From Stenocarpella maydis (lineage: Eukaryota > Ascomycota > Sordariomycetes > Diaporthales > Diaporthaceae), in NCBI GenBank assembly GCA_002270565.1, contig NQMI01000003.1, forward strand, positions 365,331 through 429,330: 64,000 bases of DNA, read 5' to 3'. A model generated the notes under the pieces. That model saw nothing but the letters and a program-made list of their open reading frames with translations. It did not search any database and was not told the origin of the DNA. Shown here piece after piece: positions 1 through 9,749 of this stretch. A program made the translations under genes and the position numbers. The stretch's first letter is position 1. The number at the start of each line of letters is the position of its first letter.

Positions 1-2358
1 GCGGCGGTCGGCAGAGAGTCGCATGGCTCGTGGGGTTGATGGTCGGGAAGAGTGACACGATGGGGGTCTCTCGGAAGTAACCTGACGGGCTGGCGGGCTG
101 GCGGGCTGATGACGGGGCGAGCTTAGGAGAGGAAAGTCGTGGGTAAGGTGAAAGTGCTCGTCTAGCTCTCTACCGTGCTCTTTTCCCGCGGCCTAGCCGG
201 CGATGATGGCGGGAGGAAGGCACTCGCGAGTCGTGATGGATGACGGATGGTTACATGGACGACTCTTTTTTTTGTCTTCCTCCGCCTTTCCTCGTTCTGC
301 CAGGAAATTTGAACGGCAGCGATATGCAAGCACTTACGAGTTTAATTGTGCTCTGGAAGTCTGGGTCTCCCCTACCCATGACTCCTTCCCTCCTGCCCTC
401 CTTGGCGGCCCCCCTCCCCCTTCATCGTATTGTCTAAGCGCTTGTACGACCACAGAGAAGAGCAGCAGCAGTAACGGCATCCTTTCTGGCAGGTTGCACA
501 AAGAAAGGTGCAAGACCTCCAGGATACTTGCACCACTAGGCGCCTGCCCCCCGGTGAAGCGACTCAGGTTCCAGCAGACGAGCAGCAGCTGTTGTGAAGC
601 GTAGTAAACTCGACTCGTCCTCGCCCTCGCCCTCGCCGCCTGTGGTTTGGTAACCGGCTGCGCTGTATTCATGCGCAGTGTCTTGGAGTTGCATGTGGCT
701 GATGTCTCCGTCGTGTCTTCGTCTCTTCTGTTTCGTCACATCAATTGATTCGCCCACCCACACCAAAGCCCCGTCACGGACGGCACGCATTGTCGCGTCG
801 CACTGTGGGTTCTCTCCAGCCAATCGTCGGTTGACGCATTGCAGCTTCCTTCCCCACCAGGCCAGGCCAGTGCCCTTGCACCCCTGCACCCTGCACTTGG
901 TTTGCCTGGCCCTTGCCTGCTTGCACTTTCAGCGCTCTCAATCCATCCCGTCCATCAGCTCCTTCCCTGCTCACATCATCCGCCAGTCATCAAGCAACCC
1001 ATCTCGTCTGCTTGTCGCTGGTGTCATTTGTCCCTGCTTCATTCCCCCGACTGCGGGACCAGATTTGCAGCAAGGTGGATTTCAGCCTGCGCCTTGCTTC
1101 GACTGGACCGGCCTGGACTGGGCTGGTGGTCTGGTCAGATATCTCGACTTCTGCTGCCTGCTTTCGTCCGTCCCGCAGACAACTTTCCTCTCGACACACA
1201 CACGCCCCCGACACGTTTCTCACGACTCGACTGCTCCATTGGTTTTTGGATTACTCTCTGCTTGCTCCTAGCAAAGCATCGTGTGCAACCAGAGCGACGG
1301 CCGCTCAGACCACAGCCATAGAACACCTACCTACTCAGCCCCAGTAATCAACCAGTCAGTCCGTGGCCCCAGCAAAAACCTCGAGGCTCATTGCTCACTG
1401 CTCAGGCTGTGTGGACCTGTTGGAATGCATGTGCTGGCTGACAGTGGGTCCTCTTCTTGTAAGTACCTCCGTCCACTCTATGTATTCGACCGTGAATCGT
1501 CAGATTGTCCGTCCTGTCCCCCCAGTCTGCCCTGGTCGGCTTGTTCGCTCCACCAAAAGAAGGTTTCCCCATGCCCCCTTGTCATCTCTCGTCATCGGCC
1601 GTCAAGAGCAGAAGACAGACATACACACGGACATGCATACAGACAGACAGTCACTCAGTCATTGAGAAGGACAAGAGAGAGGGAGTTGAGAGATTATTGC
1701 CTGAGCCATCCCATACCCCCCATACTACATGATTTTCTTTCCCGCAGCCCAATGCACGTTTGCCCCAACTCTGACTTGTCCTCACCTCGCCTGCCTTGGC
1801 CTGACTCTCGAGTCTCGACTCGAGTCGAGTGCCTGATGACTCTCTTTTCTCGATGCTCCAGACCAAGATCCCAGTCCGTGCCCTCGTCAATCTCATCTGC
1901 CCGCATTGCATTGTCCCGTGCTCCCTCCCGTATCCATCTCCCTCCCCCTCCGCTCTCCCTGGTCCTTCCAAGCTTGGCTTCAAGGCAGGCCAGGTCTCCC
2001 CTTCCCTGCCGCCCAGGTCAGTGCCAACCTTGCCTTATTACACTAACTACACATACACTACCTTCCTGGGCACTTAAGCCATGTCAACCAACCCTATGTA
2101 CCTGCCTGGGCAGGGCATAGGAAAGGTATCCTTGGACGGCCCAACTTGCATGTATCGTACTACCTAATGGACCGACAGCCCAGGATTCCCAGGTGTCCAC
2201 TTTGTCTCTACAGCACGGCTCAAGTACCCCATACCACGCTGTGCCGTCCGTTTCCCACAATTCCCGTCTTGTTCCTCCATCCCACCCCCATCAACCATCT
2301 TGTCGCTTCACCATACGCTGCCACCACCACCACGCCGGCCTGTTATAGCTACTCTCTG

Positions 2359-2391
<33 letters not shown>

Positions 2392-2821
2392 TACCTGCTC
2401 TTCGCACTCGACTCCTACTCACATCGCCAACAGCCTCCATCATAACGAATTGTTGCTGCCAAAACGGCTCCAGTCGCCCCGGAATTCGACCGCCCCGCCC
2501 GAGACATCTAATCCTCTGCTCATTGCCGCTATCTACTCGCCCGTGCACACGGACCATGCCACAGGCTGGCTCATCCTCCCTTGCCTGAATCGCCCCACTG
2601 CCAGCTGCCAACCAAAAGTATTTCCCCTCTGAGCAGCGTGACCTCTCGCTTCTTACCTGTCGACTCGTTTGATCCCACTTTCTAACTTTGGAAACACAAG
2701 TTCCCATCTCTCCCCGCTCTCGTGTCGCTATCAGCTGTCACGGTCGCCGCCTATCAACCTGGGTCGACGTCAACCACCCGGGCCTGGGCTGAGACGAGAG
2801 GGATCACCACCGCCGACCGAC
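1..2821. other. Long non-coding leader/promoter region upstream of the forkhead gene
   Basis: No convincing gene is seen. Overlapping open frames exist in several phases on both strands, but they have low-complexity Ser/Pro/Leu/His/Thr composition, as expected of pyrimidine-rich untranslated DNA. The stretch holds CT-rich tracts, among them a (CT)n run near 2345-2391, and a CTCGAG-rich near-palindrome at about 1803-1829. Several short upstream ATG frames precede the forkhead start. A long leader with uORFs is common for fungal developmental regulators, so part of this is probably 5' UTR. That is inference. Confidence 0.5.
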
Positions 2822-5302
2822 ATGGTCCGCAACACGCGATACGGCGACGACGTCGCCACTTTGTCGCGACCATCTTTGCCCGCTGCGAGGGGTCACTCGC
2901 AGTCATTCACAGCCGGGTCAAACCCGAACAGCGCTCCGATGCCCAACATCTCAAGTCAGCGCCGTCGATCTCAACCTGCTTCTAACTCTCACAAGAAAAC
3001 GTACTCGCCTCTCCCGGAGCCATCGTTCGATCTCATGTCAGGGCCCTCTCTCTTCGGCGACATTAGTTATCACATGCCTTCACAGCCCTTCGACCAGCAA
3101 CAGGACTCTAACCCTATGAACCCGTCAGCATCCTATGACATATCCAGACTGCCAGCGACTACCTTCCCAGGTTCATTTGATACTCCTGCCGAGCAGTACC
3201 TCTCTCACGACCTGCCATTATACGAGCCAGCATCGGGCTCGTACGAAGGCACAGAATTCGCTGCCATGAGTGCTCCTGAAATGACCTTCTCGCATCCGGC
3301 TCTCGCTCCGAGCTCCACCAAGATAAGCTCACCTTTTACCTCGAATGGGCCGGTCCTCGCTCCACCGGTATCCGGCCGTCCGGCGGCGACAACGGATTCG
3401 ATGGACAAGAACGCGCCACAGACTCCACGGAAGATTGTCAGGTCGAAATCGGTTGCGGCAGCATCGCGCAACCAACCCTTACTGCCCGCCCCATCCAGTG
3501 TCAAGACGCCACCTCGTGCCCTTGGCCAACGTGAACCAAACGCAAATGCTATCAAGCGCCACCTACCCGATTCGCCTACCCTCGAAGCGACTTCGCCTAG
3601 AAAAGCCCACAAGAGATCCAAGACCGATGAGCCTGGACGCCACCGCTCGCCGATTCCCATCCCCGATGCCGAGTCGTTCCCCGCTGTCGACCCCGGAGAG
3701 GAGAACAACAAGCCGCCGTACACATACGCCCAAATGATTGCGCTGGCCATCTGGAAAGCTCCTGCACGACGCCGCACCTTGGCCCAGATTTACGACTTCA
3801 TCAGGACAACATGGTGCTACTATCGCAAGGACGACACATGGGAGAATAGCATTCGACACAACCTCAGTCTCCACAAGAAATTCTTCGAGAAGCAGGCGCG
3901 GGCCAAGGACGACCCGGGCAAGGGCAACTACTGGCTCATCATTCCCGGGAACGAGCGCGAATTGCTCGAGGTATACCTGAAGGACAGGTCTGGACCTGAG
4001 GTGCCTATGCTCGGCAAGGGCATGGCAGTGCCTTCGAGCGCTCGGCTGGAGCCGTCGGCTCTACCTCCTCCTGCCCAAGAGCCAATGCTGCCGCCTCAGC
4101 CATCTAACTTCCAGCTTCAACTCCCACCCCTGCCGAAGTCGCAACCGCCAGCACCTGTTCAGCCCGAGCTGTCCTCAGATGCCACTATTCCCGCCTCTGA
4201 CCGAGCCTTCGAGGAGCTTGGGGCTGGAAACGACCATCAGGACGAGTACAACCCTCTTGACGCTACGTTGAGCTCCTCTCCCCCTTCAATCTCGGGGCAT
4301 GTGTCTATCCCAAGTGACACGCCGACCCGCACTGCCAGAGCTGTGGGATCGTCTGGTCGAACATCGGGGAAGCGCAAGCGCCTCTCAATGATTGACAGTG
4401 GCTACATGACCAGTATTGAATCCTCCATCCTGCGATACGGCCAACAAAGACCGCCTGTATTCTCATCCGAGGCGGACATCCACCACTTCCAAGGTGGCGG
4501 ACGTGCCGAGGATGCCATCAGAAAGATCCGCGCGTCTTCGCCGGTCAGTCCTTCTAAGCCCAAGTCTCGCATGCTCCCACCCTCCTCCTCCCCTGTTGGA
4601 AAGGGCTCTCCGCTCCACTACCGGACCTCGCCCTCCAAGCAGCCCGCGGTTGTCAAGACACCAGCCAACAGCAAAAAGTCTGTCGCACGTCTAACGGGTG
4701 CAACTACGCTTGCCCCTCCGAAGACGACCTCCAAGTACAACACCTCGCCCATCCGTCAACATGACAAACTGAGGGCGAACATCCGAGAGATGCTAGAAAC
4801 TCCTCAGCAGGTGCGCGACTACAACAAGAAGTTCCCTGGTCGGCAGAGCAAGGCATCATTTGCTATCTGGGAAGATGAGGTATCGGCTTCTGAATTAGAA
4901 TCTCCTCTAGCCAACTCAGCTGGAAGAATGCTCGATGAGATCATGAGCGAGAAGCGAAACCGGAAACCCGTCGCCTCACCTTTCAAGTTCGCGTCTCCTC
5001 TCAAGGCCTTCCCGCTCTTCCCTCCAATTGACGAGAACACCGCATGGAACCTTGCGTCCCCCAGCAAGCTCTTGTCGTCTCCGAGCAAGTACTTGCCTGA
5101 GGCTAGCAAGCTTCCAGAATATGATTCTGAGAATTGGATCATCTCAGAGAACGTAAACGGCCTGGACAGCGAGATAGATCTTGAAAACTTTGGGTCCGAT
5201 GATTCGAACGCATTGGATCTTACCCAGACCTTCCGAAGCATTGGCGAAGTTCCTGCCGGTGCTGAGGCCTACGGTCCTGCCACCCTTCATCGATTTGGCT
5301 AG
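2822..5302 (+). CDS. Forkhead (winged-helix) transcription factor, Hcm1/Sep1-like
   Basis: A single-exon gene of 826 aa. A forkhead DNA-binding domain lies at about residues 295-385. It has the family hallmarks: the opening KPPYTYAQMIALAIW, the recognition-helix region WENSIRHNLSLHKKFF, and the wing region KGNYWLIIP. No FHA domain is seen N-terminal to it, which favours the Hcm1/Sep1 type over the Fkh1/Fkh2 type. The flanks are long, disordered and Ser/Pro-rich, with many SP/TP sites (likely CDK/MAPK targets) and basic patches such as KRKR. Family knowledge: these nuclear proteins drive periodic cell-cycle transcription (S phase, mitosis, septation) and morphogenesis. The ATG at 2822 is preferred over the in-frame ATG at 2669, because the 51 residues between look like translated leader. 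The sequence looks intact. Confidence 0.88.
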   Translation: MVRNTRYGDDVATLSRPSLPAARGHSQSFTAGSNPNSAPMPNISSQRRRSQPASNSHKKTYSPLPEPSFDLMSGPSLFGDISYHMPSQPFDQQQDSNPMNPSASYDISRLPATTFPGSFDTPAEQYLSHDLPLYEPASGSYEGTEFAAMSAPEMTFSHPALAPSSTKISSPFTSNGPVLAPPVSGRPAATTDSMDKNAPQTPRKIVRSKSVAAASRNQPLLPAPSSVKTPPRALGQREPNANAIKRHLPDSPTLEATSPRKAHKRSKTDEPGRHRSPIPIPDAESFPAVDPGEENNKPPYTYAQMIALAIWKAPARRRTLAQIYDFIRTTWCYYRKDDTWENSIRHNLSLHKKFFEKQARAKDDPGKGNYWLIIPGNERELLEVYLKDRSGPEVPMLGKGMAVPSSARLEPSALPPPAQEPMLPPQPSNFQLQLPPLPKSQPPAPVQPELSSDATIPASDRAFEELGAGNDHQDEYNPLDATLSSSPPSISGHVSIPSDTPTRTARAVGSSGRTSGKRKRLSMIDSGYMTSIESSILRYGQQRPPVFSSEADIHHFQGGGRAEDAIRKIRASSPVSPSKPKSRMLPPSSSPVGKGSPLHYRTSPSKQPAVVKTPANSKKSVARLTGATTLAPPKTTSKYNTSPIRQHDKLRANIREMLETPQQVRDYNKKFPGRQSKASFAIWEDEVSASELESPLANSAGRMLDEIMSEKRNRKPVASPFKFASPLKAFPLFPPIDENTAWNLASPSKLLSSPSKYLPEASKLPEYDSENWIISENVNGLDSEIDLENFGSDDSNALDLTQTFRSIGEVPAGAEAYGPATLHRFG

Positions 5303-6295
5303 AAGTCTGCAGATGCCTTCTATCAACTTGAAGCCAAAGACTCAGGCGGGTTGTACCCAAGGCCTTGGGTTATGCAATAATCATCAGTGGCTTTGTAGTC
5401 GAGTTACCGCAATTATACGAACGTTGTGAGGCACACAACCAATATTTTCCAGGGACGGGTCCTTCTGGCGTCCTTGAGTCACAGGTCATGGTAAAGGGAA
5501 ATAGGGTATCAGCGAGCGAGCAAATTGCCTTGTGCTTATTGTGGCCTCGAGCCTCACTTCTTGATTTTGTCATGGTTCGGTTCTGATTTGTGCTCTTCTT
5601 GTGTCACTTTTGCGCGGAGTCCTGGACATTTTGAAGGTTCTTATACCCTCCCTTCGGCACACAGGATAATGGACGGTACAGCATGGCGCGAAATCGGTAT
5701 GGAAAGGATATTGTTTTTGCGGTACAGGGCTTGGGCAACCACACCAACTCATGAGCTGCTTGAGTATAGTACGTGGACCGGATTTGATATGGCCTTGTTT
5801 TGAGGCCCTGCAGAGACAATCGAGCTTCGTTTTGACACGACATTTTTTGAGTGCAACCCGACCCGTGCCGGGTTGTCTACAGTGGGATAAATGTCTACCT
5901 CATCCGGTTCCTTGGAGAAGGCCGCTGAAGGCATGAAAACTAGACGAGGTTCGATCGGAAGCCGCGAGAAAAGGCACATGGGACACAAGTCCTAGATAGT
6001 AGTATCATGTTGGGTTGTGACGGGTATCTACATCAGCTTGCCTCGTATTGCACCAAGCAACTAAGCAATCAACCGAGCCGCCGCCTGTAAGACGGCTCGG
6101 GTCACTATCTCGCTCAAATGTATACCATGCCCGGGCGATATGCGCAGGGCCCCGCCCTCGTTCTATAGCCAAACACCATCAACGCCAGTAGCCGTACCCT
6201 ATATCTGGCCCAAGTGGAAGAGGGAGAGAGGGAGGGAGGGAAGGGGGGGGGGGAGAACTTATAAGAGCAGAGGGTTACAAGGAATGCTACCCCCT
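5303..6295. other. Convergent 3' intergenic region
   Basis: The 993 bp between the forkhead stop and the ATG101 stop hold only short shadow frames. There is an 11-12 base G run near 6243. Nothing else is recognised. It presumably holds the two 3' UTRs. Confidence 0.6.
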
Positions 6296-7262
6296 TCAAT
6301 ATAACCCCCCGAAGCGGCCGCCCCAGCCGCCGCCGACGGGGTCTTTCTGGTTGACTGTGATGGTGTAGGGGAATGGGTTCGTCTCGGTGGTGGTGATGGG
6401 TGGGATGTGGTCCTTGAAGCTGTTGACCGAGGTGATGATCTTCATGACGGTGGTAAGGAGGGTCGTCTCCATTGCCTTGCGCACCTTTGCTCGTTCTATT
6501 GTGCGTCTTTGTAAGTGTCTCGCTTCTTCCCGGCGTGCTTGCTCGCTCGCATGTGTTTGTGTGTGTGTGTGTATGGCTCACCATTCTCCGTCCTGGGCTC
6601 GGCGACCGTGACCCTGATGGTCCAGCTCTCCCAGCACACCTCCTCGTCGCCCTTGTACCACATCTTGCGCCGCCGCGTCTTCTCCATGAACTGGACCGAC
6701 ACCTGGCCGCGGCCACCGCCGTTGTTTCCTCCGCCCCCTGCACCACCACCTCCTCCTCCTCCTGCCACGCCGCCCGTCGACCCCAGGAATCCGCCGACGA
6801 CGGCGCGGGCCTGCTGCTGCAGCAGCGAGGCGGGCGAGGAGGAGCGCTGCTGCTGGTGCTGCTGGGACTTGTCGGCGTCGAGCTCACGCAGGAGGGTGGC
6901 GGTGCGCTGGGCGATGAGGGTCTCGAGCTCGGGCTCGGCTACGTAGGGGAGGGTGAGGTCCAGGACCTCATGGGTCTGCGGGGTTATTGTTGGGAAGTAT
7001 CTGTGGAAGAAGATTGTGTGGAGGATGCCTGGTTACATGTTTGTTTGCGCGGGTCAGTCTCTGCGTGTACCTATCCGTGTATGTATAGCAGGGGGAAGGG
7101 GGGGGGGCAACAGGCGGGGCCTCTAGACGGCAAGGAGAGCAAGCGGACCATGGGGGATGCGGTGGGCGACATACCTCGAACGACATCTCGGACCGAGGTG
7201 GGGTCGGCGAAGGCGTCGAGTATGAACTCGTGCGGTATCTTTGGCTCCGCGACCTTCTCCAT
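6296..7262 (-). CDS. ATG101: Autophagy-related protein 101 (HORMA-domain subunit of the Atg1/ULK complex)
   Basis: Three exons: 7262-7175, 7028-6582 and 6489-6296. Introns start GTATGT and GTGAGC and end AG; phases agree, giving 242 aa. The N terminus MEKVAEPKIPHEFILDAF, followed by GILHTIFFHRYFPTI, then RRRKMWYKGDEEVCWESWTI and the C-terminal INPF-like stretch TETNPFPYTITV are characteristic of Atg101. Family knowledge: Atg101 is a HORMA protein that pairs with Atg13 and stabilises the Atg1 kinase complex at the phagophore assembly site. It is present in filamentous fungi and animals but absent from budding yeast. A Gly-rich insert in exon 2 (6.72-6.78 kb) makes it slightly longer than the roughly 220-aa animal protein. 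A longer antisense open frame is a shadow of its GC-rich exons. Confidence 0.92.
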
Positions 7263-8897
7263 GCTCACGAAGAAGCGGGGGGAAGCAGCGGCGGCGTGGG
7301 GTGGGAACAAAACAGGTGGGACGCACGAGCGCGACGAGGCTGACGGGCAGGCTGTCTGGAGAGGTCTGTTGTGGGCCGTGCCGGGTCTGTGGTTGGTCTT
7401 GTTTGTGTCGCGAGGCTGGGAGTGTGGATGGGTTGGGTGGTGATGACGATGGGGTGAACCCTTGGGTCTGCGTATGTGTTGCGTGGGGGGGTCGGTCCGG
7501 CGGGCTGGAGAGAGGAGGGGCAGATAGAGTTACCAGGTACCTGCTTTAAGTACCGAAGTAGGTAGGTACCTAGGTACCTAGGTAGTGTACGGGGTACAAG
7601 GTCGACGGAGCTGGCCGCCTGCACCGCGTCATAGTGTAGACCCCCTGGTTGGGGCCCCATATTAAGCACCCCGGGAACCGTTACCGCACGACATATCCCT
7701 GTCAGCAGGTTACCTTGAACATCACTGGGGAAGCCTCTTGACTCGCTTCTGACAATATCACATGTCTCGTGTGCCGTACGCACTGTTTCTATCTCATAAT
7801 TCATCTAGCAGCTGTGTCTTGGGCACTTCAACTTCTAGAAACGAGAAACTTGCCTAGGTATGTGGCTAGCTGGCTCTTAATTCTTCGAGAGCACTGGACA
7901 CCTTGACCTGGTAGGCTCAACGACCGCGTAGATGCCTAACTTTTGTGCGACTTCTTTACAGCCCTGGCCGTGCTGGCCGCAGTATTCTCATCATCTCAAG
8001 AGCGAGGTATGATGTGAAGCAAGAGAGCACCGGACCGTGGGGTTATGCCTATTGTAGTCGTATCCGCTGAGTCTTGATCCGCTCTGAAGGAGGTAGGCGA
8101 CGAGTAGTAATAAGGGAGGAATCTGATTGCCTTGCTGGGATTTATCTTACAAGAAGACTCTGATCCGGGAAATGGGCTAATTGTGTTCTTCGAGCTCCGC
8201 TACCAAGCTGGAACGGCAATGTTTTCCTAGTGGAACAAGAGACTGTTGGTTATGGATTGTAGGCCGCTCCGTATGGCTTTATTAGCAATGGCCGTTCCAT
8301 CCACCCCTGCAGACCAGTATTGAGCCTGATCCCACCATTCCGCAACCTCAAACTTTCAAGTCTGAAGCCCTCCATAGTTTGGCGCCGTCAAGAACTACTT
8401 GCAAGTTCCTTCACCTTGTGACTCAAGCCTTGCCCAGACACCTACCACTCGAAAGTGACAATATAAGGCTGCCATTTCCCAAGACATGCCTGTCAATGCA
8501 GACGCACAATCATCTACCACAGCCTTGCCCCTCACTCGTTGCACTTATGGTCAATTCCCAAGTGTCGAAGCAGCGAGGCAAAGGAACGGGCAATCACAGA
8601 GTCTACTCCACTCACCATCTTATTAGACCCTTCATGGTCGCATGACTGGCAGCGTTGGAGTATTCGATATGAGCCAACACGTACAACGGCTGTGACTAAA
8701 TCCAAGCTGCTTCTATAGCCCTCTGGATTGTCACTTGAGCTTAGTGGCTTCCATCCAAGAAAACCTTTCCACCCGAGCATTTAAACAGTACAATATTCCT
8801 CAACTGCCGTCCCATGTGCCGATAATCCAACAATGACAAGGCCACACCATCACGTCCAACAATCACATCACTTCTTCTTCTGATTGCCCCTGGATAA
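7263..8897. other. Intergenic region with TAGGTACC-type palindrome array
   Basis: No convincing gene in 1.6 kb. At 7561-7584 there is a nested palindromic run of GGTACCTAGG units, and CCTAGGTA recurs at 7853-7860. The ATG101 promoter lies at the left end. A short frame at 8379-8645 has no recognisable features. Confidence 0.5.
7561..7584. repeat. Nested TAGGTACC/CCTAGG palindrome
   Basis: Overlapping GGTACC and CCTAGG palindromes in tandem (unit GGTACCTA). The same CCTAGG core recurs in several other intergenic regions of the window. Confidence 0.8.
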
Positions 8898-9278
8898 CCA
8901 AACCCAAGACGACCGACCAAAAAGTGCGCAGTAATCATATCATGCTTCCCCGGCCTGGACAGGGCGCGCCTCCACGGGCAGACCCACGACGAGGAGAGCC
9001 TCAGCCCGGAGGGAGGCAGATACACGACCCTCGACGTCGACCCCATAGTAGCCGGCGGCGGCGCCGCCACCGCGGGGCCAGAGGACCAGCAGGACGACCA
9101 CTGGCGGGTGGTGGACGAGCTCGCCGGCGGGGCGGCGTACGGGTACTGGTGGGAGAGGATTGCGGAGCTCGGGGTGGTCAAGCCGGAGGAGGCGAAGAAG
9201 GAGGTAGCTAAGGGAGAGGAGATGAAAGGGAACGGGGTGAAAGGAGTGGGAAAGGGTGCTTGTATGGGCTGCCTATGA
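8898..9278 (+). CDS. Orphan reading-frame fragment (C-terminal part of an unrecognised protein?)
   Basis: A frame open from 8898 to the stop at 9276-9278 has protein-like composition. It holds an acidic stretch (THDEESLSPEGGRY), an aromatic segment (AAYGYWWERIAELGVV) and a Lys/Glu-rich tail ending in Cys-Met-Gly-Cys-Leu. There is no ATG near its start. It would therefore have to be a last exon or the relic of a broken gene. A possible AG acceptor lies near 8929-8930, but no convincing upstream exon was found. I do not recognise the family. Two cysteines at the extreme C terminus could be lipidation sites if the frame is expressed, which is speculation. Two other frames across this stretch are also open because it is GC-rich. 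Confidence 0.28.
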   Translation, partial: PNPRRPTKKCAVIISCFPGLDRARLHGQTHDEESLSPEGGRYTTLDVDPIVAGGGAATAGPEDQQDDHWRVVDELAGGAAYGYWWERIAELGVVKPEEAKKEVAKGEEMKGNGVKGVGKGACMGCL

Positions 9279-9749
9279 GGACCTGGAGGACGTGTTGCCG
9301 TATGTCCTGGCTGTGGTTGAGGACGGTTCAACCAGAGAAACTTCCTCTGTGGCTCTTTGGTCCGCTAGGTATACTTATTTATTGGTAAACATCATGGGAC
9401 AATCAATGCCTGCAGTAATGTGTTGATGTCTTGCGTACGAGGTAGTCACAGAGTAAGACAGCATCGAATGGAGATGATCCAACTTCAACAATCATGGCAT
9501 CTAAAGGGTATCTCTAAATCCCGCGCAATCAACCAAACCAGTGGCAACTTTTTGCGCCCATAAACGCCAATGCACCAAGTAGTAAAGCCAGCCAGCCCAG
9601 CCGTCAAGTCCCCACCAGATGATGATGATGCGTGACCAAAACCATGCCCCGTACGTCCTTGTCACATTAACCAATCACTCATTACAACCAACACTCTCCC
9701 AGAGCAGCCACACACAAGGCCATCCGGCACATAGATCAACCTTCCCTCA

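Noticed and set aside
6472..7443. 323-codon plus-strand frame
   Set aside because: Antisense shadow of ATG101, crossing its introns; ATG101 on the other strand matches the family along its length.
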